Shown here one piece after another: positions 24,928 through 33,096 of a stretch of 64,000 nt of DNA. The DNA is from Saccharothrix australiensis (GTDB taxonomy: Bacteria > Actinomycetota > Actinomycetes > Mycobacteriales > Pseudonocardiaceae). The stretch spans positions 1,240,001 to 1,304,000 of the forward strand of contig NZ_RBXO01000001.1 in assembly GCF_003634935.1 (NCBI RefSeq), given 5' to 3'. A program made the translations under genes and the position numbers. Position 1 is the stretch's first letter, and every line of letters begins with the position of its first letter. The notes under the pieces are model-generated. The model did not search any database and was not told the DNA's origin. It saw only the letters and a list, made by a program, of their open reading frames with translations.

Positions 24928-25991
24928 TCCGCCGATTCCACCAGGGCGAGCCGCTCAGCGAACGGCCGGGCCACTCCCTCGTCGGCGTGATCAGGATGCC
25001 GGACACCGTCCAGAGCCCGGTCCGGGCGATCATGAAGCGGGTGATCGGCGCGCTGGCCGCCCTGATGGCCGCCGTGCTGATCGTCTACTTCGACCGCGAC
25101 GGCTATCGTGACGTCAACGAGGACGGCCTGTCGTTCCTGGACGCCTTCTACTACGCGACGGTGTCGCTGTCCACGACCGGCTACGGCGACATCACGCCCG
25201 CCAGCTCGTCGGCCCGGCTGGTCAACGTCCTGGTGATCACCCCCCTCCGGGTGTTGTTCCTGATCGTGCTGGTCGGCACCACCCTCGAAGTGCTCACCGA
25301 ACGCTCGCGGCAGGCGCTGCGCATCCAGAAGTGGAGGACCAAGGTGCGGGACCACGTGGTCGTCGTCGGGTACGGGACCAAGGGCAGGTCCGCGGTGAGC
25401 GCCCTGCTCGGCGACGACATGGAGCCCGGCTCCATCGTCGTGGTCGACACGTCCCAGTCGGCCCTGGACGCGGCGTCCTCGATCGGCCTGGTCACCGTGC
25501 ACGGGTCAGGGACCAGCAACGACGTCCTCCGGGTGGCGGGCGTGCCCAGGGCCCGAGCCATCGTCGTGGCGGCCAACCGCGACGACACGGCCGTCCTGGT
25601 CACCCTCACCGCGCGCGAACTGGCGCCCAAGGCCCAGATCGTGGCCTCGGTGCGGGAACGCGAGAACGAGCACCTCCTCCGCCAGTCCGGCGCGGACTCG
25701 GTCGTGGTGTCGAGCGAGACGGCGGGCCGGCTGCTCGGCATGGCCACCGCGACCCCGTCGGTGGTGGACATGGTCGAGGACCTGCTCACCCCGGACGCCG
25801 GCCTGGCGATCGCGGAACGCGACGTCGAGCCGTCCGAGGTCGGCGGCTCTCCCCGCCACCTGCCGGACATCGTGTTGGGCGTGGTCCGGGCAGGCACCCT
25901 CTACCGGGTGGACGCCCCGGAAGCCGACGCGGTGGAAGCGGGCGATCGCCTGCTCTACGTCAAGAAGGTGACCCCACCCAGGGAGTCCTGA
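24924..25991 (+). CDS. Potassium channel with RCK/TrkA-N domain
   Basis: A 355-residue two-helix potassium channel subunit. The first membrane helix is IGALAALMAAVLIVYF (about 40-56). The pore has the intact selectivity filter TTGYGD (about 84-89), and the second helix is LRVLFLIVLVGTTLEVL. The cytosolic part is a Rossmann RCK domain (VVVVGYGTKGRSAVSALL) and an RCK-C domain (about 290-345), so gating by nucleotide or ions is expected. This matches Rv3200c, next to the AdnAB genes. Start at 24924 because it overlaps the preceding stop; an in-frame upstream extension is inside the dipeptidase gene. Confidence 0.9.
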   Translation: MIRRFHQGEPLSERPGHSLVGVIRMPDTVQSPVRAIMKRVIGALAALMAAVLIVYFDRDGYRDVNEDGLSFLDAFYYATVSLSTTGYGDITPASSSARLVNVLVITPLRVLFLIVLVGTTLEVLTERSRQALRIQKWRTKVRDHVVVVGYGTKGRSAVSALLGDDMEPGSIVVVDTSQSALDAASSIGLVTVHGSGTSNDVLRVAGVPRARAIVVAANRDDTAVLVTLTARELAPKAQIVASVRERENEHLLRQSGADSVVVSSETAGRLLGMATATPSVVDMVEDLLTPDAGLAIAERDVEPSEVGGSPRHLPDIVLGVVRAGTLYRVDAPEADAVEAGDRLLYVKKVTPPRES

Positions 25992-26096
25992 CCGCGCACC
26001 CCGCTCCCACACTCCCACACTCGGATGCTCCCGCTCCCGCACTCGGACGCTGCCTGCCGGCATCACTCCGAGATCGCGCGGACATCGCGCACCCGC

Positions 26097-26246
26097 CACG
26101 TGTCGCCGCGACGCATGTCGCCCTGCCACGCGTCGCCCTGCCACGCGTCGCCCTGCCACGCGTCGCCCTGCCACGCGTCGCCCTGCCACGCGTAAGCCCG
26201 CCACGCGTCAGCCCGCCACGTGTTGCCCGGACACGTGTTGCCCGGA
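26097..26246. repeat. 15-bp tandem repeat, 10 units
   Basis: Ten head-to-tail 15-base units of consensus CACGCGTCGCCCTGC fill the space between two convergent genes. Units at 26127-26186 are four exact copies. The flanking units drift (CACGCGTAAGCCCGC, CACGTGTTGCCCGGA). No spacers are present, so it is a minisatellite rather than a CRISPR array. Confidence 0.9.
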
Positions 26247-26259
26247 CAAGGTCGGCCAC

Positions 26260-27552
26260 TCAACCGGCGAGCGTGCCCGTGCCCTCGTCCGCCAGTGGAA
26301 TCCTGACCTGGAAGGCCGCACCCGGATCGACCGGCTCCACGCAGGACAGCTCGCCGCCGTGGGCTCGGACCACGCCGCGCGCGATGGGCAGGCCGAGACC
26401 CGAACCGCCGGAGCGGCGGTCGCGTGCCTCGTCCAAGCGCACCAGACGGTCGAAGATGCGGTCTCGCTCGTCCGGTGGCACACCGGGCCCGTTGTCGGCG
26501 ACCACCAACCGCGCGTAGCTGCCGACGGTCGACACCCGCAACCGCACCCGACCGGACGGGCCCGTGGCCTGTCGGGCGTTGTCGGCCAGGTTCGCCAGCA
26601 CCTGCGCCAAGCGTTGGGGATCGCCCGACACGTACGCCGACGTCCCTTCGGCGGCGATGTCGAACTCGGGTGCGAGCAGCCGAGTACGGCTCACCTCCGC
26701 TTCCGCCAACGCCAGCAGGTCCACCCGTTCCCGGTGCAGTTCCAGGCCGGCGTCGATCCGCGCCAGCGCCAGCAGGTCGTCCACCAGCCGCCCGGCTCGC
26801 CGGGCTTCCCGCACCAGCAGCAGGTTGAGGCGCTCACGCTCCTCGGCGCTGCCGGTCTGCACCAACGCCTCGGACACCGCCTGCACCCCCGCGATCGGGG
26901 TTCTCAGCTCGTGCGCCGCGTCCGCGACGAATTTCTTGGTTCGTTCCTCCGATCCCTCCAATGAGTCGAGCATGTCGTCGAACGCCGCCGCCGTCCGGCC
27001 GAGTTCGTTGTCCGTCCTCGTGGGACTGAGGCGGTGACCCCGTCCGCCGCGCGCGATGGACCGGGCCAGCGTCGTCATCGCGTCCAACGGGGCCAGCGCC
27101 CGCCGCACCACCCACACCATCGCCACCGCCGTCACGGCCAGCGAGCCGAACCCGACCAGCAGCAGCAACCGGCGCAGCCGGGCCTGCGCCACCGTGATCA
27201 CGGACGACTCGGCGTAGAGCGTGATGGTCGACCCGTCCGCCAGGTCGCGGGTGACCTTGTGGCTCACGCCGTCGTTCGGCAGGTGGCCGAACACCGTGCC
27301 GTCCGGCATCACCAACCGCACCTGCACGCCCCGGTTCTCCAACCGGTTCACCAGTTCCACCCCGCGCACCCGCTGCTTGACCAACGAGTGCGCGGCGCGG
27401 GACTTCTCGAACAGCGCCGTCTCCACATCACGCTGGGACTGGGCAGCGAACATCGCGTCCACCACCAGCACCAGCCCGACCAGCACGACACCGAGCACAC
27501 CGATCGCGGAGAAGGTGACCCGGCGTCGCAGGGAGACGGTGCGCAGGCTCAC
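26260..27552 (-). CDS. Sensor histidine kinase
   Basis: A 430-residue membrane sensor. GTG 27552 follows GGAGG with a 4-base gap. Transmembrane helix 1 is VTFSAIGVLGVVLVGLVLVVDA (about 11-33), then an extracytoplasmic sensor of about 110 residues, then helix 2 (LLLLVGFGSLAVTAVAMVWVV), HAMP, and the H-box FVADAAHELRTPIAG (phospho-acceptor His about 225). The ATPase domain follows, with NLADNARQA, DNGPGVP and GGSGLGLPIARG. Its start overlaps the response-regulator stop as GTGA, so the pair is coupled. The signal is unknown. Confidence 0.92.
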   Translation of the reverse strand: MSLRTVSLRRRVTFSAIGVLGVVLVGLVLVVDAMFAAQSQRDVETALFEKSRAAHSLVKQRVRGVELVNRLENRGVQVRLVMPDGTVFGHLPNDGVSHKVTRDLADGSTITLYAESSVITVAQARLRRLLLLVGFGSLAVTAVAMVWVVRRALAPLDAMTTLARSIARGGRGHRLSPTRTDNELGRTAAAFDDMLDSLEGSEERTKKFVADAAHELRTPIAGVQAVSEALVQTGSAEERERLNLLLVREARRAGRLVDDLLALARIDAGLELHRERVDLLALAEAEVSRTRLLAPEFDIAAEGTSAYVSGDPQRLAQVLANLADNARQATGPSGRVRLRVSTVGSYARLVVADNGPGVPPDERDRIFDRLVRLDEARDRRSGGSGLGLPIARGVVRAHGGELSCVEPVDPGAAFQVRIPLADEGTGTLAG

Positions 27553-28226
27553 GAGTCCTCCGCCCGCAACACGTACCCCAGGCCCCGCACGGTGTGCAGC
27601 AGCCGGGGGCCGTGCTCCTCCAGCTTCCGGCGCAGCGCGCTGACGTGTACCTCCACCAGATTCGGGTCGTAGTCCTCGTAACCCCACACGGCGGTCAGGA
27701 TCTGGGTCTTGCCGACCACCCGCCCGCGCTGGGCGGCCAGGTAGCGCAGCAGCCGCAACTCGGTCGCGGTCAGCTCCACGGACACGCCCCCGCGCAGCAC
27801 CACCGCCGAGTCGGCGTCCACGACCAGGTCGCCGATCTGCACGGTCGACGTCGTCCGCCCCAGCCTGCGGAGCACCGCGCTGACCCGTGCCACCAGCTCC
27901 GCCAGCACGAACGGCTTCACCACGTAGTCGTCCGCGCCGCCGTCGAGCCCGCGCAGCCGGTCCGACACACCGTCGCGGGCCGTCAGCATGACCACGCCCG
28001 CCGCGCTGGTCCGCCGGATGACGTCGAGCAGGGCGAACCCGTCCCGGCCCGGCAGCATCACGTCGAGCACCACCAGGTCCGGTCGGAACCGGGTCAGCTC
28101 ACCTTCCAGGTCCCGGCCGTCCGGACGGACCTGGACCTGGTAGCCCGCGTCGCGCAAGGCTGAACTCACCGCGGCAGCGATGGCTTCCGCGTCTTCGATC
28201 ACCAACACCCTGGCAGCAGTGGACAC
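27549..28226 (-). CDS. OmpR/PhoB-family response regulator
   Basis: A 225-residue two-domain regulator. Receiver: acidic pair in VIEDAEA, phosphorylated Asp in LVVLDVMLPGRDG (about 52), Thr in VVMLTARD, and Lys in YVVKPF (about 103). The C-terminal winged helix has TATELRLLRYLAAQRGRVV and VEVHVSALRRKL. It is the partner of the downstream kinase by overlap. GTG 28226 is directly preceded by GAGGAG without spacing, so the true start may be a few codons further in. Confidence 0.92.
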   Translation of the reverse strand: MSTAARVLVIEDAEAIAAAVSSALRDAGYQVQVRPDGRDLEGELTRFRPDLVVLDVMLPGRDGFALLDVIRRTSAAGVVMLTARDGVSDRLRGLDGGADDYVVKPFVLAELVARVSAVLRRLGRTTSTVQIGDLVVDADSAVVLRGGVSVELTATELRLLRYLAAQRGRVVGKTQILTAVWGYEDYDPNLVEVHVSALRRKLEEHGPRLLHTVRGLGYVLRAEDS

Positions 28227-28511
28227 CTCCTCATTCTGCGTGGTGGGGACTGGGCCCCGCCGCGCCTTCAGCCTGTGCTCAGGCAATCGGTCGGACAGTG
28301 GTCGGGCGAAGGGTGAACGCGCTGGGTCCACCGGTCGGTCAGGGCGGTGGGCGGTGCTCCGACGGGTGGGCGGGCCGGCGGGCGACGCGGGCGGTGTCAC
28401 GGGCCGCGCGCGGCTCGAAGAGCAGGTCTCGACCGGTGCGGACGCCGCGTGACGGGTAGCCGGAGCGGCCGGGAGGGGTGGATGGGGGTGGTTGTTGTCA
28501 TGGGGCAATCC

Positions 28512-28527
28512 TCGAACAGGAGTTCGA
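28512..28527. promoter_or_regulatory. LexA-type SOS box, copy A
   Basis: TCGAAC-AGGA-GTTCGA is a perfect match to the actinobacterial/Gram-positive LexA consensus with 6-base arms and a 4-base spacer. It lies 95 bases upstream of the membrane protein gene at 28623. The following bases to 28553 (ending ATCGGGTGA) are shared with copy B. Confidence 0.65.
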
Positions 28528-28553
28528 GCGAGGTCAAGATCACTATCGGGTGA
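28512..28553 (+). repeat. 42-bp SOS-box repeat, copy A
   Basis: Aligned without gaps to the reverse complement of 32891-32932 it matches at 35 of 42 positions, including the whole palindrome and the end block ATCGGGTGA. Confidence 0.75.
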
Positions 28554-28622
28554 AGCGGAACGACGCGCGACACGGGGCCACCCCCACGACAACGCGGCGT
28601 CCCGTCTGCGACCATCCACCCT

Positions 28623-29102
28623 GTGGCGGTTCGGCTGAGCCCAGTCCGATGGGCGCTGGTCCTGCTGGTCGTCGGACTGGCGGGAGTCGCGGCGGCGGTC
28701 GTGCTCTGGGGGCCGGGCGACGCGCGCGGCGAGGTGCCGTCGGTCGAGGCGACGGTCGTCGCGCCGGCGTCCTGCGGCGGCGTGGACGCCTACGACCGCG
28801 TCGAACTCCGGATCGGCGACCAGACCCGGACGGCCAAGCTGGACGGCTGCGGCCACCGGCAGGACGAGGTCATCGCCGTCGTGGCCCCTGCCGACACCAG
28901 CGGCGACTTCACGGTGCAGGTGGCCGAGAGCGCCCCCGCGGCCGTGTCGTTCAAGATCCGGCTCGCCGCCATGCTCACGTGCCTCAGCGGTCTCGCCGGC
29001 GGCCTGTACGCCCACCTGCTGGGCAGGCGGTCTCAGGCCACGGCCTCCGCCGACGCGGCGAAGGAGTTGCAGGACGTCGTGACGCCCGAGGTGAAGCCGT
29101 AA
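28623..29102 (+). CDS. Hypothetical membrane protein with two transmembrane helices
   Basis: A 159-residue protein of unknown family. A first membrane helix (WALVLLVVGLAGVAAAVVLW) is followed by an extracytoplasmic beta-rich domain of about 75 residues with two Cys (PASCGG, LDGCGH) that may be disulfide-linked, a second helix (AAMLTCLSGLAGGLYAHLLG), and a short cytosolic tail. It starts at GTG 28623. The tail overlaps the convergent metallopeptidase gene by 70 bases, so one of the two ends may be slightly misjudged. The LexA-type box upstream raises the possibility of damage control. Confidence 0.65.
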   Translation: MAVRLSPVRWALVLLVVGLAGVAAAVVLWGPGDARGEVPSVEATVVAPASCGGVDAYDRVELRIGDQTRTAKLDGCGHRQDEVIAVVAPADTSGDFTVQVAESAPAAVSFKIRLAAMLTCLSGLAGGLYAHLLGRRSQATASADAAKELQDVVTPEVKP

Positions 29103-29929
29103 GAGGCCCACTCGGCCTGGTTGCCCGGACTGCCGTGGGCGTTCTTGTCCGCGGGCTCCTCCACGGCGTACTGGAAGTCGCCCGCCGCCTCCTGCGCCAG
29201 CTCGGCGCCGATCGACCCGGACGTGGCCGTCAGGAACATCCCGGCGAAGCAGTTCGCCTGCAGTTCGAGCCGGCGCGACATCTCCAGGCCGGCGGGCGTG
29301 TTCTCGCCCGCGTCCGCGATCTTGCCGTCCGCCGCGCGCAGCAGGCCCGTCAACGCCTGCACGTGGTGCCCGTACTCGTGCGCCAACGTCGCCAGGTGCG
29401 TGCCGGGCCGGTCGCCGCCGCCGTTGCCGCGCAAGCGGGCCGTCGGCATGTAGATGGTCCGGTTGCGCCCGCAGTAGTACGCGACCGCCTCACTCTGGCC
29501 GGGCGCGACCCCGCACGGCCCGTCTTCGAGGTCGGGCGACGCGTCGAGCACCGGCGGCTCGAACGGCAGGTTCCCCTGCCCCAAGGCGGACCGCCACGCC
29601 TCGTCCAGGCACGCGACGCCCGCCTGGTAGTAGGCCGCCAGCTGCGCGTCCGACACCCCGAACGCGGGCAACGCGCAGGTCGCGCCCGAGAGCCGCACCG
29701 GTGTGGTGAGCAGCGGGTGGTCGGCCAGCCGGTGCACGGCCCGCGGCCGGGGCTGCTCGGCGGCCCTGGACGGCGCGGGCGCCTGCGCCGCCGCGACAGG
29801 GCGGCCCGCGACCCGCCGGTTGGTGTCCAACTGGGTGACCAGGCCGAGAGCCGGCACGCACAGCACGATCAGCGCGAACACTCCGACGAGGATGATCGGG
29901 CTGTTCTTCGGCTCTTCAGGCGTGCGCAC
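29033..29929 (-). CDS. Neutral zinc metallopeptidase (YpfJ/KPN_00700-like)
   Basis: A 298-residue membrane-anchored protein. The N-terminal anchor IILVGVFALIVLCVPALGLV (about 12-31) precedes an extracytoplasmic peptidase domain with the zincin motif LAHEYGHHVQAL (His and Glu about 184-188) and the downstream third-ligand region RLELQANCFAGMF. Cys pairs (TCALP/ACLDE, PCGVA/YYCGR) should be oxidised outside the cell. It is a paralog of the next gene upstream (29945-31171); the two probably arose by tandem duplication. The substrate is unknown. Confidence 0.85.
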   Translation of the reverse strand: MRTPEEPKNSPIILVGVFALIVLCVPALGLVTQLDTNRRVAGRPVAAAQAPAPSRAAEQPRPRAVHRLADHPLLTTPVRLSGATCALPAFGVSDAQLAAYYQAGVACLDEAWRSALGQGNLPFEPPVLDASPDLEDGPCGVAPGQSEAVAYYCGRNRTIYMPTARLRGNGGGDRPGTHLATLAHEYGHHVQALTGLLRAADGKIADAGENTPAGLEMSRRLELQANCFAGMFLTATSGSIGAELAQEAAGDFQYAVEEPADKNAHGSPGNQAEWASYGFTSGVTTSCNSFAASAEAVA

Positions 29930-29944
29930 GATCCTCCAGTCGGG

Positions 29945-31171
29945 TCAGCTGACATCCGCCGCGCTGGCCAGCCAAGTGTTGCACGCGCTCGTCTCGTTCG
30001 TCCTGAAGCCGTGGTTCACCCAGGCGGCGTTCCGCTCCGGCGCGCCGTGGTCCCGGTTCGGGTAGATGGGGTAGTCGCCCCGGCTGCCCGCGTCGGCCAG
30101 CGCCACCGAGATGACGTCGTTGGGCACCGCGCCGTGCGACAGGGGCGCCAGCGTCATCCCGCCGAAACAGGTGGCCTGCAGCTCCTTGCGCCGGTTCAGG
30201 TCCAACCCCGGCTCGGTGTCCCAGCCGCCCTTCTCGTACTGGGCCTGGCTGGACGCGCGCAGGATGCCGGACAGCCACTGGATGTGGTGGCCGTACTCGT
30301 GGGCGAGCTGGCCCAGGTACTTGCCGGGGTGGTTGGGGTTCGCCGAACCCTGCTCGTTGGCGTAGTGGTTCGGCGTCCAGTAGATGGTGCCGTCGCAGTA
30401 CATGGCCGTGCGGTCGGGGCCCATCGAGCCGCAGGTGTTGGTGATCTGGGACGTCACCATGACCAGCTCCACCGGCTGGTACGGCAGGTTCGCCTTCTGG
30501 AGCGACGGCTTCCACATCGCCTCGATGCACGGCAGCGCCGCGCGCAGGAACTGGTCCTGCCCGCCGGGCGAGTAGTCCATGCTCGGCAGCGGGCAGCCGT
30601 CGATGGTGAACGCGCCGAGGCCGGAGCCGTGGATCGGGTTGTCGCCGAGGGCGATGACGGCCTTGGGCCCGGCCTTGGACGGACTGGTCGACGTGGATTT
30701 GCCGCTGCTCGACTTCGTGGTGGTCGTCGTGGTGCTCGTGGTCGTGGTGGTCGTCGCTTCGTACGAGTACGTGTAGCTGGAGTAACCCGAATACGCGGAG
30801 TCGTTCACGCTCTTACGCATATTCGTGGCGGCCACGATTCCCACGGTCGCGACACCGAGGAGGACGACACCGATGAGCACACCCGCGATAAGGGGTCCTT
30901 TGCTCTTCTTGCGCGGCAACGGCGGGTACTGCTGACCCCAACCGGGCTGGGGGCCCCAGTTGGCGGGTGGCGGCTGCGGGGGAGCCATCGGCGGTTGCTG
31001 CTGCCACGGCTGCGCGGGAGGCATCGGAGGTGGCTGCTGGAGCGGTGGTTGTTGGGGCAGTGGCTGCTGCGGCCACTGGTGGCTCGGGGGAGGGGTCAGC
31101 GGTGCGGGCACCGGGGGCGGTCCGACCGGTCGTGGCGGCGGCCAGCCACCCGGCGGCGGTGGTTGCGTCAT
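29945..31171 (-). CDS. Neutral zinc metallopeptidase with Pro/Gln-rich N-terminus
   Basis: A 408-residue paralog of the preceding peptidase. The cytosolic N-terminus (about 85 residues) is almost only Pro, Gln, Trp and Gly. Then come a membrane helix (LIAGVLIGVVLLGVATVGIVAA), a Thr/Ser-rich cell-wall-type stalk of runs of Thr, and a zincin domain with LAHEYGHHIQWLSG and ELQATCFGGM. The four extracytoplasmic Cys of the paralog are conserved (GCPLP, PCIEA, TCGSM, YCDGT). ATG 31171 begins MTQPPPPGG. Only 15 bases separate the two genes, so they form an operon. Confidence 0.85.
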   Translation of the reverse strand: MTQPPPPGGWPPPRPVGPPPVPAPLTPPPSHQWPQQPLPQQPPLQQPPPMPPAQPWQQQPPMAPPQPPPANWGPQPGWGQQYPPLPRKKSKGPLIAGVLIGVVLLGVATVGIVAATNMRKSVNDSAYSGYSSYTYSYEATTTTTTSTTTTTTKSSSGKSTSTSPSKAGPKAVIALGDNPIHGSGLGAFTIDGCPLPSMDYSPGGQDQFLRAALPCIEAMWKPSLQKANLPYQPVELVMVTSQITNTCGSMGPDRTAMYCDGTIYWTPNHYANEQGSANPNHPGKYLGQLAHEYGHHIQWLSGILRASSQAQYEKGGWDTEPGLDLNRRKELQATCFGGMTLAPLSHGAVPNDVISVALADAGSRGDYPIYPNRDHGAPERNAAWVNHGFRTNETSACNTWLASAADVS

Positions 31172-31246
31172 CGCTGGTGATCCCCCATGTCGCGGATGCC
31201 CGAATCAGCACAGAAGCATAGGCGGACTCCGCTATTCTCCGCGGCC

Positions 31247-32887
31247 GTGTTGAAAAACTGGGGAGCCGCGGTCCTCGGCGTGGCCGCGCTGTGCTTGTTC
31301 GCGGGCACCGCGTCGGCGCAGCCGAGCAGTCCGGGCGGCCTGCCCGGCACGGTCGGCGCCGACGTGCGCCTCAAGTTGGAGCGCGACGGCAAGCTGACCG
31401 TGACGGAGGTCGTCAGCGTCCCCGAAGGCAGGACCGCCAAGCGGGTGGTCCCGCTGCGGATCGCGGTCAGCGACACCCGCGACCGCGTGTTCGAGGTCGA
31501 CGGCGCGTCCGTGAGCGGCAAGGGCACGGCCGAGGCGTCGGGCGACCAGTTGACCATCGCGCTGGAGGCGGGCACGTCCACCGTGACGTACTCCGTGGTC
31601 GGCGCGGTCGCGAAGATCGGTGACACGCTGGAGCTGCGCTGGCAGCCCGCGAGCGGCTGGGACACCGCGCTGGACTCGGTGAAGGTCTCGGTCATCACGC
31701 CGGACGCGCCCAGGTCGGTGAACTGCCTGGCCGGGCCGCCCGGCACGTCGAAGCCGTGCACGACCGCCGACCTCGGCGACGGCCGCGGCGTCCGGGCGAG
31801 CGAGATCGGCCTCCCGGCCGGTGAGCGCGTCGACGTGGCGGTCGGGTTGCAGGAGGGCGCCGCGCCCGCGAACGCCCGGATCGAGGAGACGTCGGGGCTG
31901 GCGGCGGCGTTCGCGCTGACCCCCGTCGCGGGCGTGGGCCTGGGCGGGCTCGCGGTGCTGCTGCTGGGCGGCGTGGTGCTGCTGTGGTACCTGCGCGGAC
32001 GGGACCAGCGCGCCCTCGCGAGCGACGTCGGACCGGTGAACGTGCTGGTCACCGACCCGTCCGGGCACGTGGCGTTCGCGTCGCCGGACGGCGTGCTGCC
32101 GGGCCAGGTCGGCACGGTGGTGGACGAGCACGTCGACGTGGTGGACGTGACGGCGACGATCGTGGACCTCGCGGTGCGCAACTACCTGTGGATCGAGGAG
32201 GTCGGCGGGCTGGACTGGCGGTTCGTCCGGCGCAACCCGGCCGACCCGTCGCTGTCCGGGTACGAGCGCGCGGTGTACTCGGCGCTCCTGCCCGACGGGG
32301 TGGACGCGGTGCTGCTGTCGGAGCTGCGCGGGAAGCGGATCGACCTGGGCCGCGTCCGGGACGAGCTGTACGCCGACGTGGTGGCGAAGAACTGGTTCGC
32401 GCGGCGGCCGGACGCCGAGCGCAGCCTGTGGTGGTGGGCCGGGATTGGGCTGGCCCTGGCCGGTGTCGCGCTCACCGTCCTGCTGGCCCTGGTGACGGGG
32501 CCCGCGCTGGTCGGCCTGGTGGTGGTCGTGGCGGGGGTCGCGCTGGCCCTGGGCGCGCGGTGGATGCCCGCCCGGACCAGGCGGGGCAGCGTGCTGTTGG
32601 AGCACGTGCGCGGCCTGCGCGGGTACCTCGTGTCGGCGACGCCGGGCGACATCCCCGAGACCGACCGGGAGCTGGTGTTCTCGCGGTCGCTGCCCTACGC
32701 GGTCGTGCTGGGTGAGACGGAGCGGTGGCTGGGCGCGTTCGCCGGCGACCGGTCCGGGCTGTACTGGTTCGGCGAGGCCGAGCAGGCGGGTGACCTGCGG
32801 CGGTTCGCCCACCGGTTCCCGGCGTTCCTGGGCGCGCTGGACGGCGTGCTGGCCCAGGCCGGGCACCTGCGCTCGCTGCGCGCGTGA
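31247..32887 (+). CDS. DUF2207-type membrane protein
   Basis: A 546-residue protein with a signal peptide (LGVAALCLFAGTASA-QP) or uncleaved anchor, and an extracytoplasmic N-terminal domain with the DUF2207-like opening ADVRLKLERDGKLTVTEVVSVPEG. A membrane segment follows (GVGLGGLAVLLLGGVVLLWYL, about 225-246), then a cytosolic domain, then a hairpin of two helices (WWAGIGLALAGVALTVLLALV, LVGLVVVVAGVALALGA), and a final cytosolic region ending in a family-like SLPYAVVLGETERWLGAF. The function of DUF2207 is not known. GTG 31247 is preferred because it starts just before the signal sequence. Confidence 0.8.
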   Translation: MLKNWGAAVLGVAALCLFAGTASAQPSSPGGLPGTVGADVRLKLERDGKLTVTEVVSVPEGRTAKRVVPLRIAVSDTRDRVFEVDGASVSGKGTAEASGDQLTIALEAGTSTVTYSVVGAVAKIGDTLELRWQPASGWDTALDSVKVSVITPDAPRSVNCLAGPPGTSKPCTTADLGDGRGVRASEIGLPAGERVDVAVGLQEGAAPANARIEETSGLAAAFALTPVAGVGLGGLAVLLLGGVVLLWYLRGRDQRALASDVGPVNVLVTDPSGHVAFASPDGVLPGQVGTVVDEHVDVVDVTATIVDLAVRNYLWIEEVGGLDWRFVRRNPADPSLSGYERAVYSALLPDGVDAVLLSELRGKRIDLGRVRDELYADVVAKNWFARRPDAERSLWWWAGIGLALAGVALTVLLALVTGPALVGLVVVVAGVALALGARWMPARTRRGSVLLEHVRGLRGYLVSATPGDIPETDRELVFSRSLPYAVVLGETERWLGAFAGDRSGLYWFGEAEQAGDLRRFAHRFPAFLGALDGVLAQAGHLRSLRA

Positions 32888-32890
32888 CGC

Positions 32891-32932
32891 TCACCCGATC
32901 GTGACCTTGCTCCGGCTCGAACCCCTGTTCGA
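32891..32932 (-). repeat. 42-bp SOS-box repeat, copy B
   Basis: The reverse complement matches 28512-28553 at 35 of 42 positions without gaps. It begins 4 bases after the DUF2207 stop and so is not needed for coding on either strand. Confidence 0.75.
32917..32932. promoter_or_regulatory. LexA-type SOS box, copy B
   Basis: TCGAAC-CCCT-GTTCGA is again a perfect LexA-type palindrome. It lies 165 bases upstream of the M16 peptidase gene in a 209-base gap. Confidence 0.65.
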
Positions 32933-33096
32933 CAATGTACGCGTCCGGTCGAAACCTCCGAAGGGCGGCGGAGCAGACGGTCGGACAGGGTGCCGTGGTC
33001 GGGGGCCGAGCCGGTTCGCGACGGGCGGACATCGGTGTCGTTCGGGGCACGCCACCTGCGGTCCTCCCGGTCCGGGAAACCCGTAGGCTGCTGGGC

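Larger units (their letters stand above)
28227..28622. other. 396-bp divergent gap holding a LexA-type box
   Basis: No gene is supported here. The gap contains the promoter region of the two-component operon (minus strand) and of the membrane protein gene (plus strand). The only strong signal is the SOS-box-like palindrome at 28512-28527, listed separately, within a 42-base segment that recurs at 32891-32932. Confidence 0.6.

Noticed and set aside
26097..26246. Possible CRISPR array
   Set aside because: Units of 15 bases are contiguous with no unique spacers and no cas genes are nearby.
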